From Lachnospiraceae bacterium UBA3772 (GTDB taxonomy: Bacteria > Bacillota > Clostridia > Lachnospirales > Lachnospiraceae): 11,736 bases of DNA. Positions 1 to 6,404 of the stretch are shown here, piece after piece. Positions within the stretch are counted from its first letter, which is position 1. Each line of letters starts with the position of its first letter. The position numbers and the translations under genes were made by a program. The DNA lies in NCBI GenBank assembly GCA_002371025.1, contig DFFQ01000016.1, positions 1-11,736 of the forward strand, written 5' to 3'. The notes under the pieces are model-generated. The model was not told where the DNA came from, did no database searches, and saw nothing but the letters and a program-made list of their open reading frames with translations.

Positions 1-228
1 GATGCTCTTGACGGTTGTGCCAAGGCTATCGTAAATAAGGCTAAGAAGGCTGGCGTTAAGATGACAGGTGCCGGCGCAACATGGCCATATGGTAAGGATC
101 CACACGATTCAAACATCCGTGTAGCTCCAACATATCCAACAATTGAAGATTTAAAGACAGCTGCAACACTCTTCACAGTATGTGTAAGACTTGTTTCAGC
201 TGAGAAGATATTTGAAGAGATGCAGTAG
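1..228 (+). CDS. MocR-type PLP-dependent aminotransferase, C-terminal fragment
   Basis: Only the last 75 residues are in the window; the gene begins upstream. The fragment contains GAGATWPYGKDPHDSNIR (residues 23-40) followed by VAPTYPT. This matches the C-terminal substrate-binding region of fold-type I, PLP-dependent aminotransferases of the bacterial aspartate-aminotransferase-like (MocR-type, PF12897) family. The arginine in DSNIR (R40 of the fragment) corresponds to the conserved Arg that binds the substrate alpha-carboxylate. The tail LFTVCVRLVSAEKIFEEMQ is the expected small-domain C-terminal helix. The enzyme should be cytosolic and transfer amino groups between an amino acid and a 2-oxo acid; the substrate cannot be told from this piece. 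Codons are biased to GCT, AAG and GTT, as in well-expressed genes. It ends TAG at 226-228, with an intrinsic terminator 20 bases on. Family assignment is fairly sure; specificity is unknown. Confidence 0.8.
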   Translation, partial: DALDGCAKAIVNKAKKAGVKMTGAGATWPYGKDPHDSNIRVAPTYPTIEDLKTAATLFTVCVRLVSAEKIFEEMQ

Positions 229-248
229 TGCAGTGATATGTTTTATGG

Positions 249-281
249 CGCCGGAAGTTATTTAACTTCCGGCGTTTTTTT
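249..281 (+). terminator. Rho-independent terminator of the aminotransferase gene
   Basis: An 11-bp perfect GC-rich stem (249-259 paired with 264-274) with an ATTT loop is followed by seven T residues (275-281). It lies 20 bases after the aminotransferase stop and separates that unit from the sigma factor operon. Confidence 0.93.
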
Positions 282-330
282 AGCTCTTTATAATTTATAA
301 TAAGGGATGAAAAATAATAAAAATTTTTCC

Positions 331-354
331 AACACTTTCTTCTTTTTTTACGTC
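331..354 (+). promoter_or_regulatory. Candidate ECF-type promoter (CAAC-N17-CGTC)
   Basis: AAC at 331-333, in a CCAAC context, lies 17 bases before CGTC at 351-354. This resembles promoters used by many ECF sigma factors: an AAC-containing -35, a 16-17 base spacer and a CGTC/CGTA -10. Transcription would start near 361-363, giving a leader of about 55 bases. Its position directly ahead of an ECF sigma gene suggests autoregulation. The -35 lacks the commonest TGAAAC form. A weak sigma-A alternative (TATATA at 359-364) cannot be excluded. Confidence 0.5.
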
Positions 355-416
355 TTACTATATAGAAACAATAAATTACCTTTTGGCCAGAGGATGTTTC
401 AAAAAAAGGAGAATCT

Positions 417-917
417 ATGGACCCACCAAGAGAGAAAACAACTATGGAACTAGAAATATTATTTGAAAAATATAATAAAGAGCTCATCAGCTTTGTTTAT
501 AGGATGTGTCAAAATAGAGGGCTTGCAGAAGACATAGTTCAAGAGACATTTTTAAGAGCGATAATCAATCAGGAACTCCTTTATATGATGCATGAAAAGC
601 AAGTGAGATCATGGCTTTACAGAGTAGCAAAAAATCTGTATGTAGATAGCATAAGATCACATGCTGCAGATGATGGTATGGTTGAAATAGAGGAAGAAAT
701 CGGAAAAGAAGACGACCATGGTGAGATTGAATGGAGTGAGCTTTTTGAAAGATTACCGGGAAGACAAGGCGTAATAATGTACTTACATTATTTTGAGGGA
801 TATAGTTCTGATGATATAGGAAAAACATTAGATATACCTTCTGGTACTGTAAGATATGAAATGAGCATGGCAAGAAAAAATCTAAGAGAGATATTTAAGA
901 AAAATTTGATGAGGTGA
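417..917 (+). CDS. ECF-subfamily RNA polymerase sigma factor
   Basis: A 166-residue sigma-70 family protein of extracytoplasmic-function type, which directs RNA polymerase to a dedicated promoter set in the cytoplasm. Sigma region 2 covers about residues 15-80, with the core-binding helix around AEDIVQETFLRAI (37-49) and the -10 recognition segment VRSWLYRVAKNLYVDSIR (63-80). An acidic linker (86-106) follows. Sigma region 4 covers about 109-160, with the helix-turn-helix YSSDDIGKTLDIPSGTVRYE (129-148). Sigma regions 1 and 3 are absent, and the length is typical of ECF factors. The ATG at 417 has AAGGAG at 406-411, five bases away; the in-frame ATG at 444 has no good site. The recognition helix reads GTVRYEMSMARKNLRE, where many relatives have GTVKSRL.RARKKL, so promoter preference may differ. 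No membrane anti-sigma gene follows; the downstream partner is a soluble repeat protein. The ECF group was not assigned. Confidence 0.93.
   Translation: MDPPREKTTMELEILFEKYNKELISFVYRMCQNRGLAEDIVQETFLRAIINQELLYMMHEKQVRSWLYRVAKNLYVDSIRSHAADDGMVEIEEEIGKEDDHGEIEWSELFERLPGRQGVIMYLHYFEGYSSDDIGKTLDIPSGTVRYEMSMARKNLREIFKKNLMR
911..917 (+). promoter_or_regulatory. Ribosome binding site deciding the start of the repeat protein
   Basis: GAGGTGA (911-917), an excellent anti-SD match, overlaps the sigma factor stop codon and lies five bases before ATG 923. It favours ATG 923 over the GTG at 914, which lies inside the SD itself. This layout suggests translational coupling. Confidence 0.8.
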
Positions 918-922
918 CAAAT

Positions 923-2146
923 ATGTTTAAAGAAAATATAATTATCAATTCTGAAGTATGTGATGCAAGAAAGATCAAGGAAGAAAATTATGAAAGTTAT
1001 AAAAAGATAATCATAAATTCAGAAATTCTTATCACAAGTGAAAGAAGCAGAGAAATATTAAACAGTCTTGGTGCTATTATAAACAGCGATTCCATTATAG
1101 ATGCGGCTGAGGATGAGGTAATAGATAGCAGGATAGTTAATGGAAATGAAGTGATCTCAAAAGGATCAGTTCCTAAAAATAAGGTTGTTTTATTAGTAAA
1201 TGGTAACCTGAAAATCGAGATAGGTTCAGAAGAAGTACTTGATAAATATCAGCATATTTTTGTTAATGGATCGGTTCTTTGCCCAAGAAACATGAAAGAG
1301 TATGTTAACAAAATGATGGTAAATGGAAATGTTAACCTCTATCCAGAAGATGCGAATATTCTGGATCCAGAATTTGTCATGGATAAGTATTTTCCATTAA
1401 GAATAAAGGCAAATGAAAAGTATTATGTTGCAAAACAACTGATAATAAAGGATGAGGTTGATGAAAAGGCATTAGAAAAAAAACAGCCAGTCTTTGAAAC
1501 GCCAGTAGTATTTTTCTCAGAGGAAAAAGTTGAGACATTAGCACCACTTTTTGATATAAAAACCAGATTAGAAGTCGTTCCTAAGGGGATGAACATAATT
1601 CCTGGAGATATAGAGCTAAATGATACAATACTTGATAAGTTAGGCCAAAGCTTATATATTGTGGGAGATCTTGATATTGATCCAGAGTTCTCCAGAATAA
1701 ATGATATAAAGAAGCTCATTGTAAATGGTACTTTGAATGTAAAAAAAGCAACTTATGAAAAAATGTCGGATGTGGATATAAAGGCAGAAGATATTCATTT
1801 TATCTTTGAGGGAAAGTCTATCATGAATGTTCCTAAGGCAAAAATTGATAGAAAAGTGCTCGAAGAAAATGAACATGGCGTAAGGATAATGAACTGCGCT
1901 ATTTTAAATATAGATGAAGATGTGGATACTTCATTACTGGCTGATAGACTTTCAATCATGAATTGTGCGAAGGTATTATGTTCTGAGGAACAAAAGAGCA
2001 CAGTGGCGCTTATATCTACCAATGTGGCACGTATCGGGAATGAAAATGAGAGCGAAGGCCCTGCAGGATTATTAGGAACAGGTATTGATTTAATTAAAGC
2101 CGCACTAAATTCAAGAATAGTTAATTCAGAGAAGCATATAATGTAG
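923..2146 (+). CDS. Uncharacterised asparagine-ladder repeat (solenoid-like) protein paired with the ECF sigma factor
   Basis: A 407-residue acidic protein that I do not recognise as a named family. Starting at GTG 914 instead would add three residues. No signal peptide or membrane segment is visible, so it is probably cytosolic. It is dominated by a repeated core of two or three hydrophobic residues, then Asn, then Gly/Ser/Cys. Numbered from ATG 923, core Asn residues fall at 9, 32, 54, 73, 93, 115 and 134 (steps of 19-23), then, after a degenerate middle, at 268, 302, 324, 347 and 401. Two Gly-Asp variants (IIPGDIEL, LYIVGDLDI) continue the 20-residue step before 268. The early copies read INS, the middle ones VNG and the later ones MNC. 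Regular spacing with an invariant Asn suggests a beta-solenoid or LRR-like alpha/beta solenoid with an asparagine ladder. The start overlaps the sigma factor's SD/stop region, so the two are probably translated together. A role as soluble anti-sigma factor, co-regulator or effector is inference only. Confidence 0.85.
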   Translation: MFKENIIINSEVCDARKIKEENYESYKKIIINSEILITSERSREILNSLGAIINSDSIIDAAEDEVIDSRIVNGNEVISKGSVPKNKVVLLVNGNLKIEIGSEEVLDKYQHIFVNGSVLCPRNMKEYVNKMMVNGNVNLYPEDANILDPEFVMDKYFPLRIKANEKYYVAKQLIIKDEVDEKALEKKQPVFETPVVFFSEEKVETLAPLFDIKTRLEVVPKGMNIIPGDIELNDTILDKLGQSLYIVGDLDIDPEFSRINDIKKLIVNGTLNVKKATYEKMSDVDIKAEDIHFIFEGKSIMNVPKAKIDRKVLEENEHGVRIMNCAILNIDEDVDTSLLADRLSIMNCAKVLCSEEQKSTVALISTNVARIGNENESEGPAGLLGTGIDLIKAALNSRIVNSEKHIM

Positions 2147-2150
2147 ACGT

Positions 2151-2214
2151 GAAAGGCCCCTCCAAAGGACATGTTTAGTCCGCTGGAGGGGCCTTTCGCA
2201 TCTGTTTATTTTTG
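2151..2214 (+). terminator. Long hairpin ending the sigma factor operon
   Basis: A perfect 14-bp stem (2151-2164 with 2184-2197, GAAAGGCCCCTCCA and its complement) encloses a second small stem (GGAC 2167-2170 with GTCC 2178-2181). It starts four bases after the stop codon. The tail is only loosely T-rich (TCTGTTTATTTTT, up to 2213), so termination may be less efficient than at the other terminators here. A transcript-stabilising 3' end is an alternative role. Confidence 0.7.
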
Positions 2215-2284
2215 ACATTTGTTCGTTTATTATATTTTGGCGTCTGTTTAATTTGTATTTTATGTGTCATTTTCCCTCAGTCAG

Positions 2285-2313
2285 TGGAAAGCTTTCCATG
2301 CAGATGTTATAAT
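2285..2313 (+). promoter_or_regulatory. Extended -10 promoter for rluA-like gene and cca, with palindromic -35 region
   Basis: TATAAT at 2308-2313 is preceded by TGT (2305-2307), an extended -10 element. Seventeen bases upstream is TGGAAA (2285-2290), four of six matches to TTGACA. The start would be near 2320, about 29 bases before the ATG at 2349. The -35 forms the left half of a perfect 14-base palindrome, TGGAAAGCTTTCCA (2285-2298), which could be an operator. Confidence 0.65.
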
Positions 2314-2348
2314 AATTCCGACTATGTAAATATGAAAATGAGGTAAAA

Positions 2349-3092
2349 ATGAAACCAGATATTGTTTATGAAGATGAATATATGATCGCTGTGATAAAGC
2401 CTTACGGTGTTCCATCTCAGGCAGATCAGTCAAATGAGGAAGATATGCTTTCTATTGTTAAGAATTATCTTTTTGATATTTCTGATGGCGATGAGGAGCC
2501 ATATCTTGCAGTTATCAACAGACTTGACAGGCCGGTGTCAGGAATCATTCTTTTTGCTAAGGATGAAAAGACTGCTGCGGCATTATCAGATATGATCCAG
2601 GACAGGCAGATTGATAAATATTATCAGGCGGTTGTTATGGGTGAGCCATCTGAGCCGGAAGGTGATTTTTCTGATTATCTCGTGGCAGATAAAAAGACAA
2701 ATATGTCTAAGATTGTGTCAAAGGATACAAAAGGTGCCAAGAAAGCTGAGCTTTCATATGAAGTTCTTGACGGACTTGATACAGATATTGGACCACTTAC
2801 TTACCTTCTTATTCAGCTTCATACAGGAAGACATCATCAGATCCGCTGCCAGTTGGCATATCATGGTATGCCAATCTATGGCGATAAGAAATATGGTAAA
2901 GCGCCAAAGAATGAAAAGAATAATAAAGGAAAAAAAGGAAAGTCATCAAAAAATAAGCAGGATAGCATAAGAGAGATTGGCCTTTATTCCACAAGGATAG
3001 AATTTACACATCCAATAACCGGGGAAGAGATAGTTCTTCATAGAGAACCTGAAGGACAGGCTTTTGATGAAATAGATGATGAGGAATTTTAA
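2349..3092 (+). CDS. RluA-family RNA pseudouridine synthase
   Basis: A 247-residue cytosolic enzyme expected to isomerise uridine to pseudouridine in rRNA or tRNA. The catalytic motif is NRLDRPVSGIILFAK (57-71), with nucleophile Asp60. Most RluA enzymes have HRLD, so the His-to-Asn change just before the motif is notable. LHTGRHHQIRCQLAYHG (157-173) and GDKKYG (178-183) are the RluA-family RNA-binding and C-terminal signatures. There is no N-terminal S4 domain, so the protein is the compact form of the family. A lysine-rich, low-complexity insert (about 184-204) precedes the last strand and may contact RNA. The C-terminus is acidic. The ATG at 2349 follows GAGGT (2340-2344), and the gene has its own extended -10 promoter. 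It lies one base from the CCA gene, so the pair is probably one RNA-maturation operon. The target base cannot be predicted. Confidence 0.9.
   Translation: MKPDIVYEDEYMIAVIKPYGVPSQADQSNEEDMLSIVKNYLFDISDGDEEPYLAVINRLDRPVSGIILFAKDEKTAAALSDMIQDRQIDKYYQAVVMGEPSEPEGDFSDYLVADKKTNMSKIVSKDTKGAKKAELSYEVLDGLDTDIGPLTYLLIQLHTGRHHQIRCQLAYHGMPIYGDKKYGKAPKNEKNNKGKKGKSSKNKQDSIREIGLYSTRIEFTHPITGEEIVLHREPEGQAFDEIDDEEF
3081..3085 (+). promoter_or_regulatory. Ribosome binding site deciding the cca start
   Basis: GAGGA lies within the last codons of the pseudouridine synthase gene, eight bases before ATG 3094. It favours ATG 3094 over the upstream in-frame ATGs at 3076 and 3079, which lie at or before the site and have no better SD. 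Confidence 0.7.
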
Positions 3093-3093
3093 G

Positions 3094-4434
3094 ATGATAG
3101 AGATTAATATTCCTAAAAATGTAGATTTTATCATAAACAGATTAGAAGAGGCGGGATATGAAGCCTATGCAGTTGGAGGATGTGTCAGAGACAGCCTTTT
3201 GGGAAGAAATCCGGCGGATTGGGATATTACCACATCTGCAATGCCTGAAGAAGTAAAGAAACTCTTTAAGATAACCATAGATACTGGAATCCAGCATGGT
3301 ACAGTTACTGTTCTTTTAGACCATGTGGGATATGAAGTTACTACTTATAGAGTTGACGGGAAATATACAGATCACAGAAGACCAGATCAGGTGTCATTTA
3401 CCAGGAATCTGGCAGAAGATCTAAAAAGAAGAGATTTTACCATAAATGCCATGGCTTATAACAGGTCAAAGGGATTGGTGGATTTATATGGTGGAATTGA
3501 TGATCTGAATAATAAGATCATTCGTTGTGTAGGAAATCCCGACGAAAGATTTGATGAAGATGCTCTAAGGATCATGAGGGCTGTGAGATTTGCGGCTCAG
3601 TTAGGATTTAGCATTGATAGTGAGACTAAAAAAGCTGTTACGAAACATGCTGAAGAATTAAAAAATGTAAGCGCTGAACGAATTGAAACAGAACTTACAA
3701 AGCTTCTTTTATCAAAGCATCCTGAAGAGATTGAAGAACTTTATGATCTGGGGATAACGAAAGTTATAATGCCTGAATTTGATGAGTGCATGAAGACTCA
3801 GCAGAACACACCATATCACTTGTATGATGTGGGGCATCATATAATTGAAGTTTTAAAAAATGTACCTGCTACGAAATCACTTCGTTATGCAGCCCTCTTC
3901 CATGATATTGGAAAGCCAAAAGTTCGTACTACGGATGAAAATGGAGTGGATCATTTTAAAGGGCATAATGAAGTATCAGAAAAGATGGCAGGAATAATTT
4001 TAAGGCGACTTAAAATGGATAATGCTACCATAAATGATGTTAAACGTATAGTGCTTTGGCATGATTATGGAATTTATGGTGGTATAAAGAAGAATACCTT
4101 AAGACGTGCATTAAATAAAATGGGTCCAGAGTATTTTGACAGCTATATCATAATAAGGAAGGCTGATATGGCGGGACAGAGTGACTATAAGGCAGCTGAA
4201 AAGCAGGAAAGACTTGATGAGATAATAAAAATGCATGATAAGATCATTGCTGACAATGACGCACTTTCGCTTAAGGATCTTAAGATCGGAGGAAAAGACC
4301 TTATGGATATTGGGGTTGATAAGGGTCCGATGATCGGAAAAATCTTAAACTCATTATTAGACTGTGTTATGGATGAGCCAGGTCTTAACGAAAAGGAGAA
4401 ACTTATAGAGATTGTTAAGAAAGAGTGGCTCTAA
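3094..4434 (+). CDS. cca: CCA tRNA nucleotidyltransferase (class II, with HD domain)
   Basis: A 446-residue cytosolic enzyme that adds or repairs the 3'-terminal CCA of tRNA without a template. The N-terminal nucleotidyltransferase head has GGCVRD (28-33) and the metal-binding DWD (42-44). The flexible-loop region and RRDFTINAM (112-120) follow, then EDALRIMRAVRFAAQLGF (155-172), which contains the EDxxR nucleotide-recognition motif. An HD phosphohydrolase-type domain is in the C-terminal half: YHLYDVGHH (241-249) and the HD pair H270-D271 in ALFHDIGKP. The start at 3094 gives MIEINIPKNVDFII, which fits the family N-terminus; longer starts add six residues encoded inside the preceding gene. 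It sits one base after that gene's stop, so the two are probably co-translated. Whether it adds all of CCA or only A cannot be fixed by eye, because some bacteria split these activities. No clear terminator follows, so read-through into the mutase gene is possible. Confidence 0.93.
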   Translation: MIEINIPKNVDFIINRLEEAGYEAYAVGGCVRDSLLGRNPADWDITTSAMPEEVKKLFKITIDTGIQHGTVTVLLDHVGYEVTTYRVDGKYTDHRRPDQVSFTRNLAEDLKRRDFTINAMAYNRSKGLVDLYGGIDDLNNKIIRCVGNPDERFDEDALRIMRAVRFAAQLGFSIDSETKKAVTKHAEELKNVSAERIETELTKLLLSKHPEEIEELYDLGITKVIMPEFDECMKTQQNTPYHLYDVGHHIIEVLKNVPATKSLRYAALFHDIGKPKVRTTDENGVDHFKGHNEVSEKMAGIILRRLKMDNATINDVKRIVLWHDYGIYGGIKKNTLRRALNKMGPEYFDSYIIIRKADMAGQSDYKAAEKQERLDEIIKMHDKIIADNDALSLKDLKIGGKDLMDIGVDKGPMIGKILNSLLDCVMDEPGLNEKEKLIEIVKKEWL

Positions 4435-4439
4435 AAGGT

Positions 4440-4468
4440 TTTACAAACACCTGAGATTAATGTATAAT
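4440..4468 (+). promoter_or_regulatory. Near-consensus sigma-A promoter for the phosphohexomutase gene
   Basis: TTTACA (4440-4445; five of six matches to TTGACA), an exact 17-base spacer and a perfect TATAAT (4463-4468). The start would be near 4475, leaving a leader of about 60 bases. This is the strongest promoter in the window, in line with the highly expressed codon bias of the gene it drives. Confidence 0.85.
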
Positions 4469-4536
4469 ACAGGCTGATTTAGAAAAAAATGTATGTGGGG
4501 CATTAGTGAAGAAATACCTAGATACGGAGGAAAGAT

Positions 4537-6273
4537 ATGTCAGATTACATGAAAGCATATGAAGAGTGGATCAATAATTCATTTTTCGATGAAGAAACAA
4601 AGAAAGAATTAGAAGCAATCAAGGCAGATGAAAAAGAGATCAGAGAAAGATTCTCATGTGATCTTGAATTCGGTACAGCTGGTCTTAGAGGCATCATTGG
4701 TGCTGGTACAAACCGTATGAATGATTATGTAGTTGCAAGAGCTACACAGGGACTTGCTAATTACATCATTAAATGTAATGGACAGGACCGTGGCGTTGCT
4801 ATTGCTTATGATTCAAGAAATTTCTCTCCTGAATTTGCTGATATTGCAGCTCGCGTACTTGCAGCTAATGGTATCAAAGCATACAGATTTGATACACTTC
4901 GCCCTACACCAGAATTATCATTTGCAGTAAGACATTTTAATTGCATTGCTGGTATTAATATCACAGCCAGCCATAACCCAGCTAAGTACAATGGTTATAA
5001 GGTTTACTGGGAAGATGGCGCACAGATCACACCTCCTCATGATACAGGAATCATGGATGAGGTTAAGGCAATCTCAGTTACAGATGCAAAGATCATCTCT
5101 AAGGAAGAAGCAGAAGCTAAGGGACTTTACATCACCATCGGAACAGAAGTTGATGATGTTTACTGCAAGGAAGTTGAAAAGCAGGTAATCCATCAGGATA
5201 CTATTGATAAGTATGCTAAGGAATTAAAGGTAGTTTATACACCACTTCATGGTACAGGTAATGTACTTGTAAGACGTGTATTAAAGGAACTTGGATTTGA
5301 GAATGTATATGTTGTTACTGAGCAGGAAAAGCCAGATGGCAATTTCCCTACAGTTCCTTATCCAAATCCTGAAGCAAGGGAGGCATTTGAGCTTGCTCTT
5401 AATTTAGCTAAGGAAAAGGATGCAGATCTTGTTCTTGCTACTGATCCTGATGCAGACAGACTCGGCGTATATGTTAAGGATACTAAGTCTGGTGAATATA
5501 TGTGCCTTACTGGTAATATGTCAGGAAGCCTTCTTGCTGAATATGAGATCAGTCAGACAGCTGCTGTAAAGGGTCTTCCTGCAGATGGAAAGCTTGTTAA
5601 GACCATCGTTACAACTAATCTTGCTGATATGGTTGCAAGAGCTTATAACGTTGAACTTGAGGAGTGTCTTACAGGTTTCAAGTATATCGGACAGAGAATC
5701 CTTAATTATGAGACAACTGGTGTTGGAACATATCTCTTCGGATTTGAAGAGAGTTATGGATGCCTTATCGGAACATATGCAAGAGATAAGGATGCAGTTG
5801 TAGCTACTATGGCTCTTTGCGAAGCTGCTACATATTATAAGTCACTTGGAAAGACTCTCTGGGATGCTATGGTTGATATGTATGAGAAGTATGGCTACTG
5901 GAAGGATGCTATCACTACTATCACTATGGAAGGTCTCGATGGAATCGCAAAGATTAAGAGCATCATGACAGCTCTCAGAAATACAGAGATCAGCGAGATA
6001 GCTGGATACGAAGTTCTTAAGGCACGTGACTATTCAAATGATACTATTAAGGACGTTAAGACTGGAAATGTTACTCCAACTGGACTTCCTAGCTCAAATG
6101 TTCTTTATTATGATCTTTCAGATGATGCATGGCTTTGCGTAAGACCATCAGGTACAGAGCCAAAGATCAAGTTCTACTATGGTGTTAAGGGAACTTCACT
6201 TAGTGATGCTGATAAGAAGTCAGAGGATTTTGCTAAGGCTGTTCAGGAAATGATCGACAGCTTAGAAGTGTAA
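4537..6273 (+). CDS. pgcA: Phosphoglucomutase / phosphomannomutase (alpha-D-phosphohexomutase)
   Basis: A 578-residue cytosolic enzyme that interconverts hexose 1- and 6-phosphates, chiefly glucose. It feeds UDP-glucose, glycogen and envelope polysaccharide synthesis. All four signature elements are present: the phosphoserine loop TASHNPAKYNGYK (143-155, Ser145), the Mg-binding DPDADR (303-308), the sugar-specificity loop GFEESYG (402-408) and the phosphate-binding RPSGTEPKIK (536-545). The N-terminal FGTAGLRG (45-52) is also characteristic. Length and motifs fit the Firmicute PgcA group (Bacillus subtilis PgcA-like) rather than short GlmM proteins. ATG 4537 has GGAGG (4526-4530) six bases upstream. 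Its promoter is near consensus and its codons strongly favour GCT, GTT, AAG and CTT, suggesting high expression. A strong bidirectional terminator follows. The symbol is assigned by family resemblance; phosphomannomutase activity is possible. Confidence 0.92.
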   Translation: MSDYMKAYEEWINNSFFDEETKKELEAIKADEKEIRERFSCDLEFGTAGLRGIIGAGTNRMNDYVVARATQGLANYIIKCNGQDRGVAIAYDSRNFSPEFADIAARVLAANGIKAYRFDTLRPTPELSFAVRHFNCIAGINITASHNPAKYNGYKVYWEDGAQITPPHDTGIMDEVKAISVTDAKIISKEEAEAKGLYITIGTEVDDVYCKEVEKQVIHQDTIDKYAKELKVVYTPLHGTGNVLVRRVLKELGFENVYVVTEQEKPDGNFPTVPYPNPEAREAFELALNLAKEKDADLVLATDPDADRLGVYVKDTKSGEYMCLTGNMSGSLLAEYEISQTAAVKGLPADGKLVKTIVTTNLADMVARAYNVELEECLTGFKYIGQRILNYETTGVGTYLFGFEESYGCLIGTYARDKDAVVATMALCEAATYYKSLGKTLWDAMVDMYEKYGYWKDAITTITMEGLDGIAKIKSIMTALRNTEISEIAGYEVLKARDYSNDTIKDVKTGNVTPTGLPSSNVLYYDLSDDAWLCVRPSGTEPKIKFYYGVKGTSLSDADKKSEDFAKAVQEMIDSLEV

Positions 6274-6322
6274 TATAATCGTCTACAAATAGACGAAAAA
6301 GAATAGACACAAAATATATATG

Positions 6323-6358
6323 AAAAAAGAATCCCATCAACTGATGGGATTCTTTTTT
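6323..6358. terminator. Bidirectional Rho-independent terminator between convergent genes
   Basis: A 16-bp stem (6323-6338 with 6343-6358) has six A residues on its left edge, a core of GAATCCCATC and GATGGGATTC, and six T residues on its right edge. It therefore gives a stem plus U-run on both strands. It lies between the mutase gene (+) and the AAA+ ATPase gene (-) and should terminate both. Confidence 0.92.
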
Positions 6359-6404
6359 CGCTTTACTTTATAGTGTGCTTAGTAACGGGTTATTAGTAGA
6401 TTAT

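Noticed and set aside
173..487. Open frame of about 100 codons on the minus strand
   Set aside because: It spans the aminotransferase end, its terminator, the putative ECF promoter and the start of the sigma gene. Its composition is that of antisense low-complexity sequence, with no recognisable domain.
1423..2172. Several minus-strand open frames of 70-125 codons inside the repeat protein gene
   Set aside because: They are antisense to a well-supported coding frame with a good ribosome binding site and clear repeats. Their translations are Ser/Phe/Ile-rich with no domain.
2212..2238. Perfect TTGACA (2212-2217) as a -35 for the pseudouridine synthase gene
   Set aside because: The nearest -10-like sequences (TATATT 2231, TATTTT 2233) leave spacers of only 13 and 15 bases. 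The extended -10 at 2305-2313 is a better promoter.
3076..3093. Longer N-terminus of the CCA enzyme from ATG 3076 or 3079
   Set aside because: The extra residues overlap the preceding gene, the SD at 3081-3085 would be inside the coding region, and the family N-terminus fits ATG 3094.
6280..6295. Small hairpin CGTCTA-CAAA-TAGACG after the mutase stop
   Set aside because: It has a 6-bp stem with no T-run after it on the plus strand. The strong bidirectional terminator at 6323-6358 explains termination.
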